A DNA stretch of 12,090 nucleotides, taken from positions 1 to 12,090 of the forward strand of contig URVL01000064.1 of assembly GCA_900551265.1 (NCBI GenBank), in the 5' to 3' direction. The position numbers and the translations under genes are program-made. Shown here in pieces: positions 6,480-12,090 of the stretch; within the stretch, counting starts at the first letter, position 1, and the number at the start of each line of letters is the position of its first letter. The notes beneath the pieces were generated by a model. It was not told where the DNA came from, did not search any database, and saw nothing but the letters and a program-made list of their open reading frames with translations. The stretch is from an uncultured Eubacteriales bacterium. Its GTDB lineage: Bacteria > Bacillota > Clostridia > Oscillospirales > QAMX01.

Positions 6480-8171
6480 ATGAATTTAATACAACTTGCG
6501 AAGGACCAGATTGTCGCGCTGACGAAAGCTGCATATCTGCAGGCGGTGCAGGCCGGCGCGTTGCCAATGTCAGATGCCCTGGCATTCCCGGTTGAAATTC
6601 CGCGCGATGCGGCACACGGTGACTATTCCTGCACGTTTGCCATGGGGGCTGCGAAAGCGCTTCGTATGGCTCCGCGAAAAATTGCGGAAACGGTGTGTGA
6701 ATATCTCTCACTGACGGACACCTACTTTAATTCTGTTGAGATTGCCGGAGCAGGCTTTATGAACTTTCGCCTGAGCGAGCGCTGGTATCGCGAAGTCATC
6801 TCTGCCATTGAAGCAGAGGGCGCGGATTTTGCAAGGACCTCTGGCTATGCGGGACAGAAAATCATGGTGGAATTTGTTTCTGCAAATCCCACTGGCCCTA
6901 TGCATATGGGAAATGCACGCGGCGGCGTTTTGGGTGACTGTCTGGCAAGTGTGCTGGAGCTTTCCGGTGCGGATGTCACACGCGAATTTTTAATCAATGA
7001 TGCGGGAAATCAGGTTGATAATTTTGGACGTTCTTTGGAAGCCAGATTTTTGCAGCTTTATCCGGAAACTGCCGATACGCCGTTCCCGGAGGACGGTTAC
7101 CATGGTGATGATATCCGAGAGTTGGCGGCAGCGTTTCAAAAGGAACATGGCGAGGAGTACCGTCATGAACCATCTGCGGAACTGCGTAATGCATTAATTC
7201 AGTTTGGACTGGGAAATAATATTCCTAAAATGAAGCGTGATCTCTTACGGTATGGAATACAGTATGACGTCTGGTTTTCTGAGACAACCCTTCATGAAAG
7301 CGGCGCCGTGCGGGACACGGTGAACATGCTGGCCGAAAGAGGATATACGTATGAGAAAGACGGCGCCATCTGGCTTCGTACGACGCAGTTTGGCTGCGAA
7401 AAAGATGATGTGCTGCGCAGAGCAAATGGGTTTTATACGTATTTTGCGGTTGACATTGCTTATCACCGTAATAAGTTTATTGACCGTGGGTTTGACAGAG
7501 TCATTAATGTATGGGGAGCCGACCACCATGGCCATGTGGCGCGCCTGAAGGCGGGCTGTGAAGCAATTGGCGTCGATCCGGCGCGGTTGGAAATCGTACT
7601 GATGCAGTTTGTGAATCTGATGCGAAATGGCGAGATCGTGCGTATGTCCAAGCGTACCGGTAAAACGATCAGTCTTTCCGACTTGCTGGATGAGATTTCA
7701 GTTGATGCGGCGCGATTCTTTTTTAACATGCGCCAGCCTGACACACTGATTGATTTTGACTTGGATTTGGCGGTCCGCCAGGACAGCGAAAATCCGGTTT
7801 ATTATGTGCAATATGCGCACGCACGCATTTGCAGTTTGATCAAAACGCTTGCGGGAGACGGCGTGACGGTTCCTGCGTCTGCCGATGCAAATCTGGAACT
7901 GCTGACGGCTCCGGAGGAACTTGCACTCATCAAAAAACTTGCCGCCTTGCCGGATGAAATTGCTGGAGCAGCTCGTGACAGGGACCCGTCTCGCGTGAAT
8001 AAATATTTGATTGAGACGGCAGGTGATTTTCATCGTTTTTATAATGCATGCCGTATTCGCGGGGTAGAGACGGAACTGATGATTGCGCGTTTGAAGCTGG
8101 CGTCTGCGACGCGGGATGTGCTTGCCATGGCGCTTCATGTAATTGGTGTCTCAGCGCCTGAAAGTATGTAA
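6480..8171 (+). CDS. argS: Arginyl-tRNA synthetase
   Basis: ArgRS is a class I synthetase that charges tRNA-Arg with arginine in the cytoplasm. The 563-residue product has the family's normal length. It shows an N-terminal tRNA D-loop-binding domain (about 1-85), the HIGH-type motif SANPTGPMHMGNARGG with HMGN at 142-145, and the ArgRS hallmark EFLINDAGNQ. It also shows WGADHHGHVARL, the KMSKS-type loop RMSKRTGKTI (388-397), and a helical DALR anticodon-binding domain from about 445 to the end. The ATG at 6480 is preceded four bases away by GGAGG. No T-box leader is visible: the gap to the upstream gene is 51 bases and holds only a small hairpin. The S41 protease gene starts 20 bases after the stop, with no terminator in the gap. 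Confidence 0.98.
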   Translation: MNLIQLAKDQIVALTKAAYLQAVQAGALPMSDALAFPVEIPRDAAHGDYSCTFAMGAAKALRMAPRKIAETVCEYLSLTDTYFNSVEIAGAGFMNFRLSERWYREVISAIEAEGADFARTSGYAGQKIMVEFVSANPTGPMHMGNARGGVLGDCLASVLELSGADVTREFLINDAGNQVDNFGRSLEARFLQLYPETADTPFPEDGYHGDDIRELAAAFQKEHGEEYRHEPSAELRNALIQFGLGNNIPKMKRDLLRYGIQYDVWFSETTLHESGAVRDTVNMLAERGYTYEKDGAIWLRTTQFGCEKDDVLRRANGFYTYFAVDIAYHRNKFIDRGFDRVINVWGADHHGHVARLKAGCEAIGVDPARLEIVLMQFVNLMRNGEIVRMSKRTGKTISLSDLLDEISVDAARFFFNMRQPDTLIDFDLDLAVRQDSENPVYYVQYAHARICSLIKTLAGDGVTVPASADANLELLTAPEELALIKKLAALPDEIAGAARDRDPSRVNKYLIETAGDFHRFYNACRIRGVETELMIARLKLASATRDVLAMALHVIGVSAPESM

Positions 8172-8191
8172 CTACCGGATTTGATTGAATT

Positions 8192-9697
8192 ATGCATAAG
8201 TTATCTAAGAAGACAAAAATTGTTTTGATAATAGCCGCGGCTTTTCTCGTCGCGGCTATTGTTTCAGCTCCCATTCTCATTCGCGAAGTGGCGGAGTGGC
8301 CGTTCTTCCAATATTTGAAGTTAACTGCACTTGTTGACACAATTGAGAAGCGGCAGATCTATTGGGAAGAAGGCGATGACCCTATGCTCATTGCCTATCA
8401 GGCGTACTTTGATACGGATGAGGTACCCACTTCGTCAGAAATTCGAAGTGCTTTTATAGAGTTAATTCGCGAAGACAGTGATAACTATTATACGATTGCG
8501 AATTGCATGCTGTCTTATTATGATCAGTATTCCAAGCTGGTGTCTCAGGACGTTTACAATCAGCTTTATCCGGAAAACGAAAACTATGGTGGGCTTGGCA
8601 TGGTTGTTTCGGCATATGAGCCGTTTATCCGCGTTGTGGATGTTTATGAAGGTTCTGCGGCGGGACAGGCGGGCATAGAGTCCGGAGATTTGATTGCCTA
8701 TGTAAATGGCACGGACATTCGCCCGTTGTCCTATGACGCAGCGTCTGAGCTGTTAGCTGAAGTATCGGCTGAGGGAGGCTCTGTCGGCATTTTTCGAGAG
8801 GGGAAACTGTCGCTTTTAACGTTTGAGCTGATGCCTGCAGAGGTTGTGATACCGAATGTGGACTGGCATGTGGACGGCGATCTTGCCTATTTAAATATTA
8901 CGCTCTTTTCCGGAGATGATTTTAATGATCTGGTAGATGCCGCGTTTTCAGACTTTCGTGCAGCAGGCGCCACGCGTCTGATCTTGGATATGCGCGATAA
9001 CCGCGGCGGCACCATCACGTTGCTGGTGCACCTTCTTGATGCGTTGACGCCGGAAGAAGGCGTTTTAATGTTTACAGAAGTTAAGCGTGACCAAACGACG
9101 GAGCATTATTCAACTGGAATCGGTATGGCGTTTGAGGATGTGATTGTGCTTGCCAATGAAAACACGTGCAGTTCAGCAGAGGTCTGTACGGGATATATGA
9201 AGGATCGCGGTTACACCGTTATTGGAACTCTGACGTACGGAAAAGGAACCGGACTCTCCATTCTTGACTTTTATGGCGACGTTCTGGTCATTGCGACAAT
9301 TGACATTCTGCTTCCTGAGACAGGACGCTACAATGGAATTGGCATTACGCCGACTGTGGAGGTGGCGCAGACGTACGCACATGCCGAATTGCCGGATCTT
9401 TTGCCCTTGGATGCAGAAACGGAGATTGATGCGCAGAGCGATGCAGATGATATTTTGGCTCTTGAGGAGCGTCTCGCAATCCTGGGCTATCTGTTCGATA
9501 CACCGGACGGCATATGGGATGAGAATACCGCGGCAGCAGCAGGTGCAGTTGCAGAATTGGCGAAAGGCGCATCTACAACTGTGGCCGGCCTGCTGGGAAA
9601 TATGATAGACCGTCTTGCAGAGGCACAGTATTTTGTTGACACGCAGCTTGAAACGGCATATGAAATGATTGGCACGGCAGAATTGCCTGCTGCGTGA
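8192..9697 (+). CDS. S41 carboxy-terminal processing protease, membrane-anchored
   Basis: This 501-residue protein is a CtpA/CtpB-type serine protease acting outside the membrane. Residues 9-31 are one hydrophobic anchor. A PDZ domain spans about 131-212 (GGLGMVVS, GIESGDLIAYVNG), followed by the S41 core with LILDMRDNRGG. The catalytic pair is Ser327 in ENTCSSAEVCTGYMKDRG and Lys351 in TYGKGTG, 24 residues apart as in Ctp enzymes. The Ser motif reads CSSAE where the family usually has SASE. A peptidoglycan-binding-like repeat (LEERLAILGYLFDTPDGIWD) lies at about 423-445, a layout shared with Bacillus CtpA and CtpB, the latter cleaving a sporulation checkpoint protein. The start has little of a ribosome binding site and follows argS by 20 bases, suggesting re-initiation. 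A substrate cannot be inferred. The homocysteine methyltransferase gene starts 16 bases downstream. Confidence 0.93.
   Translation: MHKLSKKTKIVLIIAAAFLVAAIVSAPILIREVAEWPFFQYLKLTALVDTIEKRQIYWEEGDDPMLIAYQAYFDTDEVPTSSEIRSAFIELIREDSDNYYTIANCMLSYYDQYSKLVSQDVYNQLYPENENYGGLGMVVSAYEPFIRVVDVYEGSAAGQAGIESGDLIAYVNGTDIRPLSYDAASELLAEVSAEGGSVGIFREGKLSLLTFELMPAEVVIPNVDWHVDGDLAYLNITLFSGDDFNDLVDAAFSDFRAAGATRLILDMRDNRGGTITLLVHLLDALTPEEGVLMFTEVKRDQTTEHYSTGIGMAFEDVIVLANENTCSSAEVCTGYMKDRGYTVIGTLTYGKGTGLSILDFYGDVLVIATIDILLPETGRYNGIGITPTVEVAQTYAHAELPDLLPLDAETEIDAQSDADDILALEERLAILGYLFDTPDGIWDENTAAAAGAVAELAKGASTTVAGLLGNMIDRLAEAQYFVDTQLETAYEMIGTAELPAA
8230..8260 (+). other. Perfect 10-bp inverted repeat in the S41 signal anchor
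   Basis: AATAGCCGCG (8230-8239) and CGCGGCTATT (8251-8260) pair perfectly around an 11-base loop and are followed by GTTTC. The stem begins 38 bases after the S41 start codon and codes for part of the membrane anchor. It could be a structure at the end of argS, a block to translation, or chance in an alanine-rich segment. Confidence 0.5.
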
Positions 9698-9713
9698 GAA
9701 AGGAGGTATTCTG

Positions 9714-10934
9714 ATGCGACAGTTTCCTTTTCCGTTACCGCTCCTTCTTGACGGCTCTACCGGTGTAATGCTTTCCGCTGCCGGGATGCCGGAAGGGGTA
9801 TGTACGGAACAGTGGGTCCTGGAAAATCCAAACGTACTCAAAGAAATTCAGCGCAGTTATGTCCAGGCGGGCTCCCGCGCAGTTTACGCGCCGACCTTCT
9901 GCGCCAATCGCGTGAAGTTGGAAGGTTATGGGCTGGCAGGGCACGTAGGGGAGATGAACCGTGCTCTGGTAGCGCTCTCGCGCGAAGCCGTAGGCGAGGA
10001 TATCCTCGTCGGGGGCGACATGACGTCACTGGGACTTTTTTTAAAACCATTCGGTGAATCGTCGCTGGATGATTTTATATCCGTTTACCGGGAGCAGGCG
10101 CTCGCACTGGAAGAAGCAAATGTGGACTTTTTCGTTGTGGAGACATTGATGTCTCTGGCAGAGGCGCGTGCCGCCTTTCTTGCAATTCGAAGCGTTAGCC
10201 GGAAACCGGTCTTTATGACGGTTACCTGTGATGCAAACGGCAGGATGCTGACCGGCACTTCTGCGGCAGCGGCGCTTACCGTCCTGCAGGGAATGGGGGT
10301 GGACGCCTTTGGATTGAACTGTTCTGTAGGACCGGATGCTATGCTCCCGGTCATTCAGGAAATTTCCCCCTATGCGCAGATCCCGCTGATTGTCAAACCC
10401 AATGCGGGCCTGCCCGTCGTGGAGGCTGGCCGTACTGTATTTCACCTTACGCCGGACGAATTTATTGCGCACACGCATGAGTTTGTGTCGTGTGGTGTTG
10501 GTATATTTGGCGGCTGTTGCGGAACGGACTGCCGTCACATTACAGCTCTTGCCCGGGCTTTGGAAACAGTATCTTTTCAGCCTCCTGCTTGTGTTGTTCC
10601 GTGTGCCTGTGCAAGTGAACGTGAGGCTTTTCCCCTTCGAAAGGGGATGGACTTCGGCGTACGGATTCCCGCATCCGAGTATCTGTCAGATGATCTTATG
10701 GATGCAGAGGAAAGTCAAACAGACGGCGTATGGCTACACATAGAAGATCAAAAGGGCCTGGATGCTTTTGTAGAAAATGAGTATTTAATCAAAACGCCGC
10801 TTAGGGTTTCCGCATCGAGCAGAGAGTTATTATTTGAAGCATTTCGTCTCTATCAGGGCCGTGCAATATGTGCAGGCGAGGATTGGTTTGATGAACTGGC
10901 GGATTTTGGCGTGGTAAAAATGGAATCATTCTGA
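9714..10934 (+). CDS. Zinc-type homocysteine S-methyltransferase with C-terminal extension
   Basis: The first ~295 of 406 residues form a homocysteine S-methyltransferase TIM barrel, which transfers a methyl group to homocysteine to make methionine. It opens with LLLDGSTGVML and QAGSRAVYAPTFCANR. The three zinc-ligand cysteines are Cys203 (GLNCSVGPD) and Cys268/Cys269 (FGGCCGTDCRHI). The last ~110 residues are not part of that barrel; one segment (LRVSASSRELLFEAFRLYQGRA) faintly recalls a segment near the start of the pterin-binding domain in methionine synthase, but no such domain follows. The protein thus lacks pterin, B12 and activation modules and needs either a separate partner or a small donor such as S-methylmethionine. 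AGGAGG at 9701-9706 sets the start at 9714; an upstream ATG at 9669 lies inside the S41 gene. The S41 stop is 16 bases upstream, so the two are likely co-transcribed. Confidence 0.9.
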   Translation: MRQFPFPLPLLLDGSTGVMLSAAGMPEGVCTEQWVLENPNVLKEIQRSYVQAGSRAVYAPTFCANRVKLEGYGLAGHVGEMNRALVALSREAVGEDILVGGDMTSLGLFLKPFGESSLDDFISVYREQALALEEANVDFFVVETLMSLAEARAAFLAIRSVSRKPVFMTVTCDANGRMLTGTSAAAALTVLQGMGVDAFGLNCSVGPDAMLPVIQEISPYAQIPLIVKPNAGLPVVEAGRTVFHLTPDEFIAHTHEFVSCGVGIFGGCCGTDCRHITALARALETVSFQPPACVVPCACASEREAFPLRKGMDFGVRIPASEYLSDDLMDAEESQTDGVWLHIEDQKGLDAFVENEYLIKTPLRVSASSRELLFEAFRLYQGRAICAGEDWFDELADFGVVKMESF

Positions 10935-10941
10935 GCTTCCC

Positions 10942-10970
10942 TTGATTTTTTCCATAAACTACTGTATGCT
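10942..10970 (+). promoter_or_regulatory. Probable sigma-A promoter of the DUF1292 gene
   Basis: TTGATT (10942-10947) and TATGCT (10965-10970) are separated by 17 bases. Each matches four of six consensus bases. It lies just after the homocysteine methyltransferase stop and 31 bases before the DUF1292 start. Confidence 0.55.
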
Positions 10971-11001
10971 ATGTCATGAAATACACATTGGAGGTTTTGA
11001 T

Positions 11002-11331
11002 ATGAGCGATTACGGCAATGATTTTGTTGTACTCACAGATGAAGAGGGTAACGAGTATGAATTTGAACATCTCGACACGCTGGAGCAAAACGGAGAGACC
11101 TATATGGCCTTCATTCCTGCCGAAATGAGTTTGGAGGATGAAGCGGAGCTTGTGGTTTTAAAACTGATTAACGAGGGAACAGACGACGAGATGCTGGCAT
11201 CCGTTGATGATGAAGACGAACTCCAGTCTGTTTTTGGAATCTTTCTTGAGCGTTTGCAAAACGACGAGTTTTATGAGGATGAAGACCTTGAAGAACTTGA
11301 GGACCTCGACGGCAGCGAAGATGACGAATAG
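11002..11331 (+). CDS. DUF1292 family acidic protein, YrzB-like
   Basis: This 109-residue, strongly acidic protein matches the DUF1292 (YrzB) family, small Firmicute proteins of unknown function. The typical core is seen in FVVLTDEEGNEYEFEHLDTLEQNGETYMAFIP and in AELVVLKLINEGTDDEMLASVDDEDELQSVF. The last ~20 residues are almost all Asp and Glu. GGAGG at 10990-10994 sets the ATG at 11002; a longer frame from 10942 would start within the promoter. In Bacillus the homologue lies next to the RuvX (YqgF) gene; here the two are about 8.4 kb apart. No hairpin terminator follows the stop, so transcripts may run into the RNA gene just downstream. Confidence 0.87.
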   Translation: MSDYGNDFVVLTDEEGNEYEFEHLDTLEQNGETYMAFIPAEMSLEDEAELVVLKLINEGTDDEMLASVDDEDELQSVFGIFLERLQNDEFYEDEDLEELEDLDGSEDDE

Positions 11332-11349
11332 ATCGACCATAAATTTCAC

Positions 11350-11377
11350 TTGTTTTTTTCCATGTGCGTGATATAAT
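11350..11377 (+). promoter_or_regulatory. Extended -10 promoter of the structured RNA
   Basis: TTGTTT (11350-11355), a 16-base spacer and a perfect TATAAT (11372-11377) with the extended -10 TG at 11369-11370 precede a region without any open reading frame. Transcription should start near 11384. Confidence 0.78.
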
Positions 11378-11383
11378 AAGAGT

Positions 11384-11614
11384 ACCCTGCTTGGTGCGTG
11401 AGCGGATTTTGTTATTAACCCACAATTAATGACAAAAGGGATGCGTATTCAAAGGTGGTTTGCAGGCCTCCCGGTTCAAAACCGGAAGTTGGAAGCAGTA
11501 AAGCCGGAGAGAGCGTCCCGCCCTACGGAAGTAGGTTATTAATTCAGTTCGCCACGGCCGAAGTGGGGATACGAAAGAAAAGCTCTGGATAGGTTCATCT
11601 ATCCAGAGCTTTTT
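11384..11614 (+). ncRNA. Stand-alone structured RNA with four-way junction, family unassigned
   Basis: This gene of about 230 bases has its own promoter and terminator and no credible reading frame. By hand it folds into a junction of four helices. The closing helix pairs 11385-11392 with 11561-11568, 11397-11400 with 11553-11556 and 11402-11406 with 11548-11552, separated by a 4x4 loop and one bulged base. A 12-bp hairpin, 11407-11418 with 11426-11437, has the loop CCCACAA. A helix joins 11438-11444 (GGGATGC) to 11513-11519 (GCGTCCC); inside it lies a CCGGTT hairpin (11471-11485) and probably 11457-11461 with 11501-11505. The last hairpin, CCTAC/GTAGG (11522-11535), has a GGAA tetraloop. The first three helices abut with no unpaired bases. 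I cannot assign a family: 6S RNA and the clostridial raiA-motif RNA are candidates of suitable size. I see no RNase P, tmRNA or SRP hallmark. Confidence 0.72.
11578..11614. terminator. Strong bidirectional intrinsic terminator
   Basis: A 15-bp perfect stem (11578-11592 with 11599-11613, core GCTCTGGATAG/CTATCCAGAGC) carries a six-base loop GTTCAT and is flanked by A-rich and T-rich tails. On the plus strand it ends the structured RNA; on the minus strand the run TTTTCTTTC follows the stem, so it also serves the small membrane protein gene that ends at 11670. Confidence 0.92.
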
Positions 11615-11669
11615 AGTTTAAAAAAGTTTGCAGAAATATTCGTGGAAAATCAGTTTATGCAATGAAAAG

Positions 11670-11924
11670 CTATTTCTTATGTACCTTGGCATAAATATCA
11701 ATTAGAAAGGCGCTAATAATCGTAATTGACAAAACCATCAATGTAAGTAATGGATACACCCTGGCACACGCTGCGAGAATGGTGTTTAAAGCACGTATGT
11801 GATTTTGTATATAAGTGAGCAAAATGGTGATGACAAACATTAACAGGCTGACTTGCGTACCATAATGTAAGATTAATGCACTGAGAGAGTTTAGATTTCT
11901 CATGCCATAAAGAAACTTTTTCAT
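11670..11924 (-). CDS. Small two-helix membrane protein, function unknown
   Basis: This 84-residue protein has two hydrophobic segments, about residues 24-43 and 57-77, joined by a short polar loop, with a basic tail (KVHKK). The opening NLNSLSALILHYGTQ resembles the start of small conserved clostridial membrane proteins that I recall but cannot name; treat this as unassigned. The ATG at 11924 is preceded by AAAGGAG (11934-11940) at nine bases; a second methionine at residue 8 is a less likely start. A TATAAT-like stretch just upstream lies too close to the ribosome binding site to be a convincing promoter. The gene converges on the structured RNA and shares its terminator. Codon use looks more A/T-rich than in the genes to the left. 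Confidence 0.68.
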   Translation of the reverse strand: MKKFLYGMRNLNSLSALILHYGTQVSLLMFVITILLTYIQNHIRALNTILAACARVYPLLTLMVLSITIISAFLIDIYAKVHKK

Positions 11925-12062
11925 TCGTGAACACTCCTTTAATTATAACTAATTGTAGCAAAATGCAAAGGCTGAGGCAAGATGTAACTTTATGAAGTGA
12001 TAGGAAATTATGTAAACTATGGGTGAATAATGATACAGGACCTGATGAGGTATTCAAATACA

Positions 12063-12074
12063 GCATAATTATGC
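12063..12074. repeat. Perfect 12-base palindrome in the terminal intergenic region
   Basis: GCATAATTATGC is self-complementary and could be a small dimeric regulator site. It is A/T-rich and single, so chance is quite possible. The rest of 11941-12090 holds no reading frame, RNA or promoter that I can support. Confidence 0.25.
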
Positions 12075-12090
12075 AAGAAAGCCAGTCGTC

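Noticed and set aside
11384..11614. Cobalamin riboswitch or tmRNA
   Set aside because: The GCCACTG B12-box and tmRNA acceptor and tag features are absent, and no gene follows on the same strand for a riboswitch to control.
11934..11975. Promoter for the small membrane protein (TTTGCA, 16 bases, TATAAT)
   Set aside because: The -10 box lies about four bases before the ribosome binding site, so a normal start point would remove it from the message.
11713..12066. 117-codon minus-strand frame
   Set aside because: It overlaps the better-supported 84-residue gene in another frame, and has mixed composition and no ribosome binding site or family.
1..12090. Mobile element, CRISPR array or defence system
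   Set aside because: No transposase, integrase, terminal inverted repeats, regular repeat-spacer pattern or nuclease-helicase genes are visible.

Overview
The window reads like chromosomal DNA of an anaerobic, spore-lineage Firmicute (Clostridia). The reasons are a spoVAE gene with a spoVAD remnant, a DUF1934 (YwiB-type) gene directly before argS, a DUF1292 gene, RlmH, consensus sigma-A promoters and AGGAGG-type ribosome binding sites. Base composition is even and gene density is high. I see no phage, transposon, CRISPR array, tRNA or rRNA.

Left part (1-5800): the 3' portion of an aconitase-family hydratase gene runs off the left edge and overlaps ruvX (yqgF) by ATGA. Two adjacent half-size TauE/SafE permease genes follow on the minus strand, joined by TAATG. 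Then come rlmH (plus) and, tail to tail with it, spoVAE (minus). Upstream of spoVAE lies only the last ~131 codons of spoVAD, cut off next to a terminator-like hairpin. The unit behind that hairpin encodes a membrane-anchored glycerophosphodiester phosphodiesterase (GDPD) and an unlisted 33-residue membrane peptide. A consensus promoter in a divergent control region drives it.

Middle part (5800-10940): on the plus strand, a promoter leads into a DUF1934 gene, argS, an S41 carboxy-terminal processing protease with PDZ and peptidoglycan-binding-like domains, and a zinc-type homocysteine S-methyltransferase with an unassigned C-terminal extension. Spacing is tight, so much of this may be one transcript.

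Right part (10940-12090): DUF1292 has its own promoter. After it comes a stand-alone structured RNA gene (about 11384-11614) with an extended -10 promoter, a hand-folded four-way junction and a strong bidirectional terminator. A small two-helix membrane protein faces it on the minus strand, and the last ~165 bases hold no recognised gene.

Most genes are housekeeping (rRNA processing and methylation, tRNA charging, methyl transfer, lipid head-group turnover, protein processing). The most unusual items are the structured RNA, the beheaded spoVAD with a stranded spoVAE, the split TauE pair and the small membrane peptide.
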